From: Lachnospiraceae bacterium KGMB03038
GTDB lineage: Bacteria; Bacillota; Clostridia; Lachnospirales; Lachnospiraceae
Assembly (NCBI GenBank): GCA_007361935.1
Contig: CP041667.1
Location: 2,074,501 to 2,138,500, forward strand
Direction of reading: 5' to 3'
Length of the DNA stretch: 64,000 nucleotides
The translations under genes were made by a program, and so were the position numbers. The stretch's first letter is position 1; every line of letters starts with the position of its first letter. A model generated the notes under the pieces. It did not search any database. It worked only from the letters and a program-made list of their open reading frames with translations, and had not been told where the DNA came from. Below are positions 19,423 through 27,581 of the stretch, in pieces.

Positions 19423-20058
19423 TTATTTTCCTGCTTCTTTTTTCTCTTTTCTGGCATTGATGAATACAGAGCCGTTAGAGAATTTGTACAGATACCTGTC
19501 GGACATTCCCCGGATTACCAGGTATGGCACCAAAAGGGAGATAAACTTGTCCGGAACCTCGGAGATAAAGTTTCCGATCACCTGAGCCGGCCAGAACGGA
19601 ATTCCCGCTGACATCATAGCGCCGATCATGATCGAGTTTCCGCTGGAATCAAACCCTCCAAAGAACGCATAGGAAATGATCACACTCATGATCACTGCCA
19701 AAACTGCTACCAGGATCGCGGAGATCACGAATTTTCCAAAACTTGTGAACATTTTCTTTCTTGCAAGGATACCAGCCAGGACTGCTGTCGCCGCGGCAGA
19801 AAGAGCAAACGGGAACAGAGATGGGTCCGCGATAGAGTTGATCGCGATACTTAAGAGTCCGGTCAATCCTCCTACCCACGGCCCGGCCAGGATTGCTACC
19901 AGGAAGGTTCCAATGCTGTCCAGATAAAGAGGCAGCTTCAAAGTCAGTACCAGGTTCCCTACAATAAAGTTGATAGCGATCGCGATCGGGATGATCAAGA
20001 TCGTGATCAGGTTAAAGTCTGCTTTTAATCCTTTTTTTTCGTTGCTCATGTTTTTCAT
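19423..20058 (-). CDS. ECF transporter S component, probable nucleoside or base uptake
   Basis: 211 residues, six predicted membrane segments starting at about residue 17 (LITILIIPIAIAINFIVGNL). The pattern LPLYLDSIGTFLVAILAGPW is typical of ECF S components. Its cargo is inferred, not seen: the next genes encode a nucleoside hydrolase and two ribokinase-type proteins, so a nucleoside is most likely. The start may be Met-1 or Met-4; the latter has better spacing from AGAGG. Confidence 0.8.
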   Translation of the reverse strand: MKNMSNEKKGLKADFNLITILIIPIAIAINFIVGNLVLTLKLPLYLDSIGTFLVAILAGPWVGGLTGLLSIAINSIADPSLFPFALSAAATAVLAGILARKKMFTSFGKFVISAILVAVLAVIMSVIISYAFFGGFDSSGNSIMIGAMMSAGIPFWPAQVIGNFISEVPDKFISLLVPYLVIRGMSDRYLYKFSNGSVFINARKEKKEAGK

Positions 20059-20094
20059 TCCTCTCTTTCGTTATACTTGGTTTCTCATTTCCTT

Positions 20095-21054
20095 CTATAT
20101 CAGTTCCCTTGCCACATCCATATGCTCTGGGAACAGATAACCAAAAAAGATCTCAAAAAATCGCTTTGTGTCAGCTTTTACCGCCACTTCGCAGTTTTTC
20201 TTCTTGTCCGGATAATATTTGGTCCGATAGACTACAGAAGCGCCGTCACACAGCCCGCTGGTCTCTACATCTACAAAGGCATCTACCTTTTCTACCACAT
20301 TCCGGTCCAAGAGATAAGCGATGGTCAAAACGTCACACAGCTCGCAGCCCAGTTTCTTCTCGATCTCCCAGTGTCCGTCTGCGTAAACCCGGGTGATCTT
20401 ATGGATAAATCTGGATACCGGCGTATTGATAAGATACAAAAGTTCTCTCAGGGTCGGGCTTAAGAACACATAGTTAGTGGCATCCAGCCCTACCATAGTC
20501 ACGCGCTCGAATCCCGCCTGAAAGACGATCTTCGCCGCTTCAGGATCCGTCCAGAAGTTAAATTCCGCATGAGGCGACATATTGCCGCCATGCTCAGCGC
20601 CTCCCATGATCACTACCTCTTTGACGTTCTTAGCAAATTCCGGATCCTTCTGCACCGCTTGAGCAATGTTTGTAAGAGGACCAATGGGAACCAGTGTGAT
20701 CTCGCCTTTTTCCTCCCGCACTTTCCGGATCAGAAAATCTACAGCGTGTTCTTCTTTTACAGTTCCCGGCACTTCTTTAAAGCCTAAATTCCCAAGCCCG
20801 TCATCGCCATGGAATTCCTCACAGTTATCGTTCTCCCGCATCAGAGGCTTTCCATTTCCTTTGTAAACTGGAATATCGCTTCTCCCGGCTACGTCCAGGA
20901 TACGGAACACATTTTTCGTCACCTGGTCTACGCCTACATTTCCGTTGACCGTGGTGATCGCCTCAACCTCCAGTTCGCTTTTAGCTGACAAAGCCAGTAA
21001 AAGGGCCAGCGCGTCGTCAATTCCCGGGTCTGTGTCAATAATCAGTTTCTGCAT
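20095..21054 (-). CDS. Inosine/uridine-preferring nucleoside hydrolase
   Basis: 319 residues. Cleaves the N-glycosidic bond of nucleosides to base plus ribose. The calcium-binding DxDPGxDD motif is at the N-terminus (IDTDPGIDDALALLLAL), with the family motifs TTVNGNVGVDQVTKN and VVIMGGAEHGGNMSPHAEFN. Sixteen nt separate it from rbsK upstream. Product ribose would be phosphorylated by the adjacent ribokinase. Confidence 0.93.
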   Translation of the reverse strand: MQKLIIDTDPGIDDALALLLALSAKSELEVEAITTVNGNVGVDQVTKNVFRILDVAGRSDIPVYKGNGKPLMRENDNCEEFHGDDGLGNLGFKEVPGTVKEEHAVDFLIRKVREEKGEITLVPIGPLTNIAQAVQKDPEFAKNVKEVVIMGGAEHGGNMSPHAEFNFWTDPEAAKIVFQAGFERVTMVGLDATNYVFLSPTLRELLYLINTPVSRFIHKITRVYADGHWEIEKKLGCELCDVLTIAYLLDRNVVEKVDAFVDVETSGLCDGASVVYRTKYYPDKKKNCEVAVKADTKRFFEIFFGYLFPEHMDVARELI

Positions 21055-21070
21055 GTTCTTCCTCCTTGTC

Positions 21071-21979
21071 TCAGCAAGACTCCACTTCCTCCATAGTCGG
21101 AATCGAAGTCTGCGCTCCTTTTCTTGTCACCGCTATAGCGGAAGCCTTCTGTCCAAAAGCAATAGCTTCCTCGCAAGTCTTCCCTTGGCTCAGGGCCAGG
21201 GCAAATCCCGCGGTAAAACAGTCGCCGGCCGCCGTAGTGTCCACCGGTTTTACCTTGTGCGCCGGAAAGAATCTAGCTTCCTTTTTGTTTACCAAAAGGC
21301 ATCCTTCGCCGCCCATGCTCACCAGAACATTCTTAACGCCTTTGTCCAGCATCTGTCCCGCGCCTTCTTTAAGATCTTCCAGGCCATTCCTTTCCTGTCC
21401 AGTCAGGATCGCAAGTTCTGTCTCATTCGGTTTGATGAAGTCGATCCCTTTCCAGAAATGATCCGGGATCCCTTCTACCGCCGGCGCCGGATCCACGATC
21501 ACCAGCTTCCCAAGCTCTACGGCCAGTTCCTTGACATATTCCACCACCTCCAGCGGAATTTCCAGCTGCATGATCACGATATCGCTCTCTTCGATCAGAT
21601 GGCGGTTTTCCTCGATCATTTCCTTTGATACAAGGCCATTGGTACCCGCAATGATGATAATGGAATTTTCTCCCTGATCATCCACGGTGATAAACGCTTG
21701 TCCTGTGCTCTCTCCTTCCAGAACCGCAAGACCTTCCGTGCGGACTCCTACACATTCCAGATTTTCCTTGAGCGCGGTTCCGCAGCTATCTGTCCCCACA
21801 GCTCCGATCATCTGGACATCGCCGCCCAGCTTAGCGATAGCATATGCCTGATTCGCGCCTTTTCCTCCAGGCACCTGGGCCACGCTTCTTCCCGCTATCG
21901 TCTCTCCAGCCTTTGGCATTGCCGGAGTCTCCACGACACAATCCATGTTCAGGCTTCCTACAACTACGATTTTCTTCAT
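21071..21979 (-). CDS. rbsK: Ribokinase
   Basis: 302 residues, PfkB family. N-terminal GSLNMDCVVETPAMPKAGET, the di-glycine hinge PGGKGANQAYAIAKLGG, and the anion-hole/catalytic motif VDTTAAGDCFTAGFALAL (catalytic Asp present). Phosphorylates the ribose freed by the nucleoside hydrolase. Cotranscribed between the fusion regulator and the hydrolase. Confidence 0.93.
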   Translation of the reverse strand: MKKIVVVGSLNMDCVVETPAMPKAGETIAGRSVAQVPGGKGANQAYAIAKLGGDVQMIGAVGTDSCGTALKENLECVGVRTEGLAVLEGESTGQAFITVDDQGENSIIIIAGTNGLVSKEMIEENRHLIEESDIVIMQLEIPLEVVEYVKELAVELGKLVIVDPAPAVEGIPDHFWKGIDFIKPNETELAILTGQERNGLEDLKEGAGQMLDKGVKNVLVSMGGEGCLLVNKKEARFFPAHKVKPVDTTAAGDCFTAGFALALSQGKTCEEAIAFGQKASAIAVTRKGAQTSIPTMEEVESC

Positions 21980-22015
21980 TCCATGTTCCCTCCTCTCTTC
22001 TTCTGATTTTCTATC

Positions 22016-23917
22016 CTAAATTTGATATCTTGAGTAAATCTCATCTTCATAGATCTCCACCGCCTTCCGATCCGGGAGCGCCGGCTGCACCCCATATCTG
22101 GTCACGCTGATTCCCGATGCGTACACCGCAAAACCAATTGCGTGGATCAAACTCCTTCCCTCGCTGAGATAAACGGCCAGGGCGCTGATAAAGGAATCCG
22201 CCCCTCCTGTCGTATCCACCGCCTCAAATCCGGTTCCATCAAAATACATGGAGTAATCTTGATTCTTCAGGTAACATCCTTTTTCTCCCAGGGTTACGAT
22301 TACATTTTCAATTCCTTTCTCAAACAGAAACTGGGCTTTTTCTTCCAGCGACATCCGTCCCGGCACAAACCTGTGCAGCTCATTTTCATTTGGCACAAAA
22401 TAAGCGATGTCTTTCAGCAGTTCCTCTTTGATCTTGTCGGTGGCAGAAGGTTTTAAAATCACCTTCGTATCATTCCTGCGGCAAAACTTAATCGTATATT
22501 CCGCGATCACTTCCGGGATCTCCAGAGACAGCAGACAGTATTTGGCGCTTTGAAACAGATATCTGCACCGGTTGATCTGTTCTATACTTAAACTCCGGTT
22601 CGCTCCCTGATATACCACGATGGTACTCTCTCCATTTTGGTCTACGTTGATATAAGCTTTCCCGCTTGGCACAGAGGCGTTCACCTGGACGCCCTCCATA
22701 TGGACATGGTTTTCTGTCAGGCTACTGTAAAGCTGTTTGCCATCCAAGTCGTTTCCCACACAGCCGATCATGTAAACCCGGCCGCCCAGCTTTCCAGCTC
22801 CCACGGCCTGATTGCCTCCTTTTCCTCCAGGAAACGTGTAGACCTTTTCCGCGATCTGCGTCTCCCCTTTCAGCGGAATCCTTGAGACTTCGATGGTAAT
22901 ATCCATATTCATGCTTCCCACCACTACTATCCGCTCACCCTGTTTCTCTCTGGGAGATCCCATGATGCTGTTTCTTTCCACAATAGAAGGGGAGAATTTC
23001 CGCATGACTTCCACTTGCTTTTTCCCCTGGATCATCTCTACCAGATAATCCACCGCTTCCCGGCTCATTTCTTCGGCAGGAAGGCGAACGGCTGTAATCC
23101 CGTCTGCCAGGATCTCCATCCATCTTCCGTCTCCGACGGCGATGATAGACAAAGAGTCCGGCATAGCGATCTGCAGTCTCTCTACCGCTTTATAGAAGCA
23201 GCCGGCAATCTCCTGGGAGCCGCAGATTACTGCTGTCACATTTTCTTCCAGGCACTGCTGGATTCCATAATCCTCTATTTCTTCCAAAGATCGGCCCTCG
23301 TAAACCCACAAAGGCTGAATTGCCAGGTGCGCTTCCCTCATGGCGATCTGATAACCGTCCTGGATCGTCCGTTCTCCTGTCATGGTGACACAGGCGATCC
23401 GTTCATGGCCTTCCTGCATCAAACGCTGCGCCGCCAGTCTGCCCGCCTCTGAAAGCCGATAATAGAAAGTAGCCTTCTGTCGGTCATCAAACTCCTTTGT
23501 CTGATTTAAATAAACGGTAACATCCTCCAGTTTCCGGGTGTTGAGCAGTTTCTCAGAATCTACAAGAAGCCCCGCGACCCCCTTTTTTATCATATCGTCA
23601 ATACATTCCTGTATTTCCTCCAAGTTATCCGCGAAGCGGACCAAAAGTCCATACCCCTTCTCCGCCGCTTCTTTCTGAGCGCTTCTAACGATCTGGGCGC
23701 CTTCTCGGTTATACTTCTTCATCACCAGGCCGATCAAGTGGCTTTTAAGCCCTTCCTTTTCCCGGAACTTCAAATAAGGAACATACTGCTCCTGCTCGAT
23801 CACTTCCAGAACCTTCTGCTTTGTCTTGTCACTAATATCTTTATCTTTTCCGTTCATGACCTTGGATACAGTGGAGGCTGATACACCGGCAAGTTTTGCA
23901 ATGTCGTGTATGTTCAT
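22016..23917 (-). CDS. LacI-family regulator fused to a ribokinase-like kinase
   Basis: 633 residues in one frame. Residues 1-60: LacI helix-turn-helix (MNIHDIAKLAGVSASTVSKV). About 60-325: periplasmic-binding-like effector domain. About 330-633: complete PfkB kinase domain with GSMNMDITIEVSRIPLKGE, FPGGKGGNQAVGAGKLGG and DTTGGADSFISALAVYL; the catalytic Asp is kept but GAGD reads GGAD. It heads the nucleoside salvage operon, so it probably represses it and senses ribose or a nucleoside through one or both sugar domains (inference). Confidence 0.9.
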   Translation of the reverse strand: MNIHDIAKLAGVSASTVSKVMNGKDKDISDKTKQKVLEVIEQEQYVPYLKFREKEGLKSHLIGLVMKKYNREGAQIVRSAQKEAAEKGYGLLVRFADNLEEIQECIDDMIKKGVAGLLVDSEKLLNTRKLEDVTVYLNQTKEFDDRQKATFYYRLSEAGRLAAQRLMQEGHERIACVTMTGERTIQDGYQIAMREAHLAIQPLWVYEGRSLEEIEDYGIQQCLEENVTAVICGSQEIAGCFYKAVERLQIAMPDSLSIIAVGDGRWMEILADGITAVRLPAEEMSREAVDYLVEMIQGKKQVEVMRKFSPSIVERNSIMGSPREKQGERIVVVGSMNMDITIEVSRIPLKGETQIAEKVYTFPGGKGGNQAVGAGKLGGRVYMIGCVGNDLDGKQLYSSLTENHVHMEGVQVNASVPSGKAYINVDQNGESTIVVYQGANRSLSIEQINRCRYLFQSAKYCLLSLEIPEVIAEYTIKFCRRNDTKVILKPSATDKIKEELLKDIAYFVPNENELHRFVPGRMSLEEKAQFLFEKGIENVIVTLGEKGCYLKNQDYSMYFDGTGFEAVDTTGGADSFISALAVYLSEGRSLIHAIGFAVYASGISVTRYGVQPALPDRKAVEIYEDEIYSRYQI

Positions 23918-23975
23918 CTACTCATTCCCTTTACTTATCTTCTTCCGATTCGTTTTCCTGTTTCAATTTTTCTAA

Positions 23976-24004
23976 ATCTTAGCATTTTGTGCATTTTATT
24001 TCAA
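23976..24004 (-). promoter_or_regulatory. Probable promoter of the nucleoside salvage operon
   Basis: On the minus strand TTGAAA (24004-23999), 17-nt spacer, TAAGAT (23981-23976). Immediately upstream are repeated words AACGAAACGAAAC (about 24010) and GTTTCG (about 24067), candidate operators for the LacI-type regulator just downstream. The stretch 23918-24206 otherwise holds no gene. Confidence 0.5.
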
Positions 24005-24206
24005 TATTTCAACGAAACGAAACTATTTTCCGATACATCCTACAATTTTATTGTTTTACTAAACTTGTTTCGTAATTTTATTTCTTACATAAATACCGAA
24101 GAAAAAGCCTTCCAAAAAGGGAGGCCAATCGCACAGCAAACGAAATCATCAAAACCGTCACGCTATTTTGCGGGAATCTGCCAGAAAATCGGCGGAGGGA
24201 GAAAAT

Positions 24207-24247
24207 AAAAAAACCCTTGAAAATGGAATCCGACTCCTTTTCAAGGG
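24207..24247 (-). terminator. Original host terminator of tRNA-Leu, now displaced
   Basis: Perfect 10-bp stem CCCTTGAAAA/TTTTCAAGGG (24214-24223 with 24238-24247) followed on the minus strand by seven T. It lies just beyond attL, where the host tRNA-Leu transcript would have ended before integration. A sister hairpin with the same outer arm lies beyond attR. Confidence 0.7.
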
Positions 24248-24255
24248 AAATAAAA

Positions 24256-24273
24256 AATGCGGAAGATGGGACT
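24256..24273. repeat. attL: Left prophage attachment site
   Basis: The 18-bp sequence AATGCGGAAGATGGGACT is repeated exactly at 60248-60265, where it forms the 3' end of tRNA-Leu. It marks the left boundary of the prophage. Confidence 0.92.
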
Positions 24274-24291
24274 GCTTTTATTATCATCTCT

Positions 24292-24317
24292 AGCCGGAAA
24301 ATCCCTATTTTCCGGCT
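24292..24317 (+). terminator. Hairpin just inside attL
   Basis: Eleven-bp stem AGCCGGAAAAT/ATTTTCCGGCT with a CCCT loop and TTTT after it on the plus strand. It may insulate the prophage end. Otherwise 24274-24444 shows no gene. Confidence 0.45.
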
Positions 24318-24444
24318 TTTCTGCATTTTTCTTTTGATTAATATATCGTATTATTTTATATTGTTTGCCCCTTTTCTGCCCCTCATTTTTGTGATATTAT
24401 TTGGATGTGGGGAGCGGTGGCAAGCCCGCCCTCCCTGTGTTGTC

Positions 24445-24609
24445 TTATTTTTGGTCTTTCGCTGTTGCTATCTTATCCAGCAGTTCTACAATTTCGTCTG
24501 TGCTATATTCTTTTTTATCTCCCTGTGTAAAAATCAATCTAAGTTCATACAGCGTAGACATCTTAACTGTCTGCATTTCCTTTTCTGTCATTTCTCTTAC
24601 TACCTCCAT
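24445..24609 (-). CDS. Small protein of the RHH-controlled module, unknown function
   Basis: 54 residues (MEVVREMTEKEMQTVKMST, ending in ATAKDQK). Predicted helical and charged; no recognised family. The ATG at 24609 has AGGAG seven bases upstream. Its promoter (24656-24684) carries the same operator as the plus-strand gene at 24998, so both should be controlled together by the ribbon-helix-helix protein. Confidence 0.65.
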   Translation of the reverse strand: MEVVREMTEKEMQTVKMSTLYELRLIFTQGDKKEYSTDEIVELLDKIATAKDQK

Positions 24610-24655
24610 GTTAGTTCTCCTTTCTGTTAAAGCCTTGCCATCTCTAACTGTCTTT

Positions 24656-24684
24656 ATTATATACTAACGCTAGTATATTGTCAA
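24656..24684 (-). promoter_or_regulatory. Consensus promoter with operator copy 1
   Basis: Minus strand TTGACA (24684-24679), 17-nt spacer, TATAAT (24661-24656). The spacer holds the palindrome ATACTAACGCTAGTAT (24661-24676). Nearly identical to the promoter at 24939-24967. Confidence 0.8.
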
Positions 24685-24863
24685 TAGGTTTCTAGGCTTT
24701 TTTCTATTAATTTTACAACATATTCATTTAAGGACATCCCTTGATCTTCAGCCTTCTTTTTTATTATATCCTTCTTCCCTTTTCCTATTGTGATATATAA
24801 CCTATCATAGTTATTCTCGTTATACTTTCTGCTTGCCCGTTTTTGAGCCTCTGAATATGCCAT
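24681..24863 (-). CDS. Ribbon-helix-helix DNA-binding protein (Arc/CopG-like)
   Basis: 60 residues (MAYSEAQKRASRKYNENNYDR). The pattern basic N-terminus, a short strand (YDRLYITIGKG), then two helices (KKDIIKKKAEDQG and SLNEYVVKLIEKSL) matches ribbon-helix-helix repressors. ATG at 24863 has TAGGAGGTG correctly placed. Surrounded by three copies of a 16-bp palindromic operator, one overlapping its own upstream region, which suggests autoregulation. Likely an antitoxin-like or copy-control repressor. Confidence 0.75.
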   Translation of the reverse strand: MAYSEAQKRASRKYNENNYDRLYITIGKGKKDIIKKKAEDQGMSLNEYVVKLIEKSLETY

Positions 24864-24904
24864 CCCAAGCACCTCCTATCTATGTTTATATTAACACTAT
24901 AAAA

Positions 24905-24967
24905 ATACTAGCGCAAGTATATTTTTCTGAAAAATCTATTGACAATATACTTGCGTTAGTATATAAT
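24905..24967. promoter_or_regulatory. Divergent promoter region with operator copies 2 and 3
   Basis: Operator 2 is ATACTAGCGCAAGTAT (24905-24920); operator 3 is ATACTTGCGTTAGTAT (24947-24962). The plus promoter is TTGACA (24939-24944), 17 nt, TATAAT (24962-24967), with operator 3 filling its spacer. A weaker minus promoter (TTGCGC, 17 nt, TAATAT) for the RHH gene overlaps operator 2. Confidence 0.75.
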
Positions 24968-24997
24968 AAAATCATCAAAGGAACGGAGGAAACAAAA

Positions 24998-25288
24998 ATG
25001 TTAAAAGGATCAGAAAAACAAATCGCATGGGCTGAAGATATTATCAAGGAAGCAAGAGAAACCGTCAAAGACAATATCGATTTTATCAAAAAACTCCAGG
25101 AAGAGCATGGCTTAAAAGTTCGCCAGGACGAGCTGGAAGCATATGAATTGTGCGGAAAACAAATGGAAGAAATGTTAGCAAATATCGACAGCGCTTCCAA
25201 GATTATTGATATGAGAGATCAGTTATCTAGCGCAAACATTAATAAAATGGTATCTGAATACTGCATGAGAAACAAAAATAGGAAATAA
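24998..25288 (+). CDS. Conserved small phage protein, unknown function
   Basis: 96 residues beginning MLKGSEKQIAWAEDIIKEAR. Mostly helical. The opening resembles small proteins found in Firmicutes mobile elements, but I cannot name a family. ATG at 24998 follows CGGAGGA; a longer upstream frame would read through the promoter and is rejected. Transcribed from a consensus promoter that carries the RHH operator. Confidence 0.7.
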   Translation: MLKGSEKQIAWAEDIIKEARETVKDNIDFIKKLQEEHGLKVRQDELEAYELCGKQMEEMLANIDSASKIIDMRDQLSSANINKMVSEYCMRNKNRK

Positions 25289-25330
25289 TCCCCCCGTCCC
25301 GGAGGTTACGAGGGCAGAAAGGAAAAGAAT

Positions 25331-25627
25331 ATGAAGATTAGCAGGAAAGATCTTGCAAGACAGGTAAGGAAGGAATATAAAGAAGGCCGTGAGTGGTCTG
25401 ACTTGAGGCGAGATCATTGTTACACAATGATGATCGATGTAAGTGATGGGTCAATCTGGGCGGACTGTCTGGACAGAAATCGGTGGAAAGAGTACGAATC
25501 CGATACGGTTGTAAGGCTAAACCTGTATGAAGCAGAATCTTATGAGCCTGTGGAGCGGGTGGAAGAATTGTATATCGAGTTAGCTATTACTAAGTTGAAA
25601 GAAGCTGGTCATGAGATAATATCCTAA
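25331..25627 (+). CDS. Hypothetical phage protein
   Basis: 98 residues (MKISRKDLARQVRKEYKEGR). Not recognised. Features: basic N-terminus, central Trp-rich strands (DGSIWADCLDRNRW), acidic C-terminal helix. AAAGGA precedes the ATG. Follows the 24998 gene by 42 nt in the same direction and is probably cotranscribed. Confidence 0.6.
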   Translation: MKISRKDLARQVRKEYKEGREWSDLRRDHCYTMMIDVSDGSIWADCLDRNRWKEYESDTVVRLNLYEAESYEPVERVEELYIELAITKLKEAGHEIIS

Positions 25628-25650
25628 ATTTAAAATCTTCCATTTTTCAC

Positions 25651-25679
25651 TTGACTATTGGGTACGAATATGTTATATT
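25651..25679 (+). promoter_or_regulatory. Promoter of the AbrB-like gene group
   Basis: TTGACT (25651-25656), 17-nt spacer, TATATT (25674-25679), about 60 nt before the ATG at 25742. Confidence 0.65.
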
Positions 25680-25741
25680 ATAATCACAAACAGAAAGAAG
25701 CAGAAAATGGAATCAGCGAGAGGTTTACGGGAGGTAAAATT

Positions 25742-25924
25742 ATGACACTGAGAAATTGGATGAATGATCACTTTTTTGACGATACGTATCCCTATCAAAT
25801 CATCGAAAATAACCAAAAATTAAATATCGGCTGGGATGAATATATAAATTACAAAGTCTTAAAAGTCGAAACTATCGACCGAGAAGTTGACAAATTAAAA
25901 CTCATATATGTAGAAAGGATTTAA
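25742..25924 (+). CDS. Small hypothetical protein
   Basis: 60 residues (MTLRNWMNDHFFDDTYPYQI). Not recognised; compact alpha/beta composition. ATG at 25742 has GGGAGG eight bases upstream; the longer upstream frame covers the promoter. First gene of a three-gene group with an AbrB-like and a helix-turn-helix protein; the next gene starts 1 nt after its stop. Confidence 0.6.
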   Translation: MTLRNWMNDHFFDDTYPYQIIENNQKLNIGWDEYINYKVLKVETIDREVDKLKLIYVERI

Positions 25925-25925
25925 T

Positions 25926-26111
25926 ATGGAGTCCAGAAAAGCAAAAATTATTTTTACACGCCCAGGCGGGACGGCCGGAAAAAACTCTCAATCAAGCAGG
26001 ATCACCCTCCCAATAACTTGGGTAAGGGAAATGGGGATTTCGGAAGATAACAGGGAAGTGCAGGTATGTTTTGACGGAAAAACGATTATGATTAAAAAGG
26101 AGACAAATTAA
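25926..26111 (+). CDS. AbrB/MazE-like (SpoVT-AbrB fold) DNA-binding protein
   Basis: 61 residues. The swapped-hairpin signature is visible: SRITLPITWVREMGISEDNR then VQVCFDGKTIMIKK. Such proteins act as transition-state regulators or antitoxins. No toxin gene adjoins it directly. Its stop abuts the next start at 26112. Confidence 0.72.
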   Translation: MESRKAKIIFTRPGGTAGKNSQSSRITLPITWVREMGISEDNREVQVCFDGKTIMIKKETN

Positions 26112-26450
26112 ATGGGGATCGACAAAGAAATATTGGACGCTTATAAGTTAAAAAAGTCTATCAAAGCTACCGTAGCCCATACAGGATATAGCTGGAATAG
26201 AGTTGTAAAATCGCTATCTAGCAACGGGATCATCCTGAATGACACGCACCAAAAAATTATTGATCTCTATAATCACAAAACACCTGTTTGCGATATAGCC
26301 TCTCAACTCAAAATATCAACAAAAACCGTGGAATCCTACATCCCTCGCACGCGTCCGGTATACAACGAAAACCCATCACCAAACGCAATGAGAATCAGAA
26401 AATGTAGAGATGGTAAAAAATCCGATAGAAAAGACGCCCCGGAGCCGTAA
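26112..26450 (+). CDS. Helix-turn-helix protein
   Basis: 112 residues. Two HTH-like segments are visible: about residues 16-32 (SIKATVAHTGYSWNRVVKSL) and about 58-78 (VCDIASQLKISTKTVESYI), the latter of LuxR/resolvase type. C-terminus is basic and polar. The last codons form the left arm of the shared terminator. Probably a regulator of the small plus-strand module. Confidence 0.6.
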   Translation: MGIDKEILDAYKLKKSIKATVAHTGYSWNRVVKSLSSNGIILNDTHQKIIDLYNHKTPVCDIASQLKISTKTVESYIPRTRPVYNENPSPNAMRIRKCRDGKKSDRKDAPEP

Positions 26451-26467
26451 CTCCGGGGTTATTTTTT
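26437..26467. terminator. Terminator between the small-gene module and endolysin gene
   Basis: Stem CCCCGGAG/CTCCGGGG (26437-26444 with 26451-26458) followed by a T-rich tract on the plus strand. The convergent endolysin gene ends at 26466. Confidence 0.8.
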
Positions 26468-27512
26468 ACTGCTTTTTAAGGTACTCGGCAGAGGCAAATC
26501 CTGTTACTCCGTCATACACCACGTACAGCCACTTAACACTGCCGACCTTTGTGTAGTATCCATAACACTGTACCTTTGCCCCTTTAGGCATACTGGTCAG
26601 TCTCTTTTTGCTTGTCCCAGCTCCAGATCTCAGTGTTAGCGGATCTGTCTTAGTATTTACTGTGTATGTCCCGGCCAGAGACTTGTCAAAACTTTTTGCC
26701 GCTTCTGCCTTTCTGCCTGTGCTCCCGCCGGCCCCCTCCAACTTTGCCTTGCTGAGCGGCCCGTACTCGCCGTCTACATCCAGCCCGTGATCTGCCTGGA
26801 AGCTTTTAAGCGCCGCCTCGGTATTGGCGCCAAAATCTCCGTCTGCCCCATCCGGTCCGCAGCTATATCCCTTTGCGATAAGTCCATCCTGCATGTCTTT
26901 GACCGCCGCCCCGGTGTCTCCCCTCCGTAGGATTCCATCGCCAGACGATGATCCGTCGCCGGAAGACGCCCCTGCTTTAGCAAGCGTATCGCTGGCCTTT
27001 GAGCCGTTGGACAGCCCACAGACCGTATGAGAGCCAGCTTTGACGTAGATTGCGCCCCGCACGCAATAGGCGGAACTGGTTAGGTAAGTGCTTGCTGTGA
27101 TGATCTTGTACCCGGCCGCCTTGAGCGCCGCCAGCATACTGGAGGTTGTCCAGCCGTTGCTACCATAAGACACGCCAGGCGCGCCGGAGGCCACCGCCGC
27201 CACGTTCTGGAGGCTGGAGCAGTCGCAATTGCACTTAGTCTTTATCTTAGACAGGACATACCCAACTGCCTTGGCCTGCGTGTTTAATGTGTTCCGGTCA
27301 TGCCATCCATAGCCGATATTGTTATTGGCGCAAGCCTGCTCTATAGCCCTGGCGTGTCGCTCCCGGACGTTTGCGTCTGGATGAATGGCCATGTAGCCCC
27401 AGGGCTTGCTATACCAGTTCCGGGTGCAGACCTCTTTCCCGGTGCTGTCTCCCTTGGCTCCCTCGGTGGTTCCTTTTTCCGATATACTTGCGTGTCCGAT
27501 TAATATTGCCAT
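26466..27512 (-). CDS. Phage endolysin with peptidoglycan-binding and SH3 domains
   Basis: 348 residues. The N-terminal catalytic region (about 1-175) has a Cys and His arrangement (NCDCSSLQNVAAV and AGSHTVCGLSNG) like cysteine peptidoglycan hydrolases, with GHASISEKGTTEGAKGDSTG at the start. Then a Ser/Gly linker, a PG_binding_1 repeat (LRRGDTGAAVKDMQDGL), and a C-terminal SH3-type domain (LTLRSGAGTSKKRLTSMPKG). Exported by holin action; no signal peptide. ATG start with AGGAG. Lysis group with holin and XhlA. Confidence 0.87.
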   Translation of the reverse strand: MAILIGHASISEKGTTEGAKGDSTGKEVCTRNWYSKPWGYMAIHPDANVRERHARAIEQACANNNIGYGWHDRNTLNTQAKAVGYVLSKIKTKCNCDCSSLQNVAAVASGAPGVSYGSNGWTTSSMLAALKAAGYKIITASTYLTSSAYCVRGAIYVKAGSHTVCGLSNGSKASDTLAKAGASSGDGSSSGDGILRRGDTGAAVKDMQDGLIAKGYSCGPDGADGDFGANTEAALKSFQADHGLDVDGEYGPLSKAKLEGAGGSTGRKAEAAKSFDKSLAGTYTVNTKTDPLTLRSGAGTSKKRLTSMPKGAKVQCYGYYTKVGSVKWLYVVYDGVTGFASAEYLKKQ

Positions 27513-27581
27513 GATATTCTCCTTTCTCCGGCTTGCGCCGGCAAAACAAAAAAGGGGCAGTCTCCCGCCCCTTGCTAAGTA

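Noticed and set aside
24833..24997. Upstream extension of the plus-strand gene at 24998
   Set aside because: It would translate the consensus promoter and operators; the ATG at 24998 has a good ribosome site.
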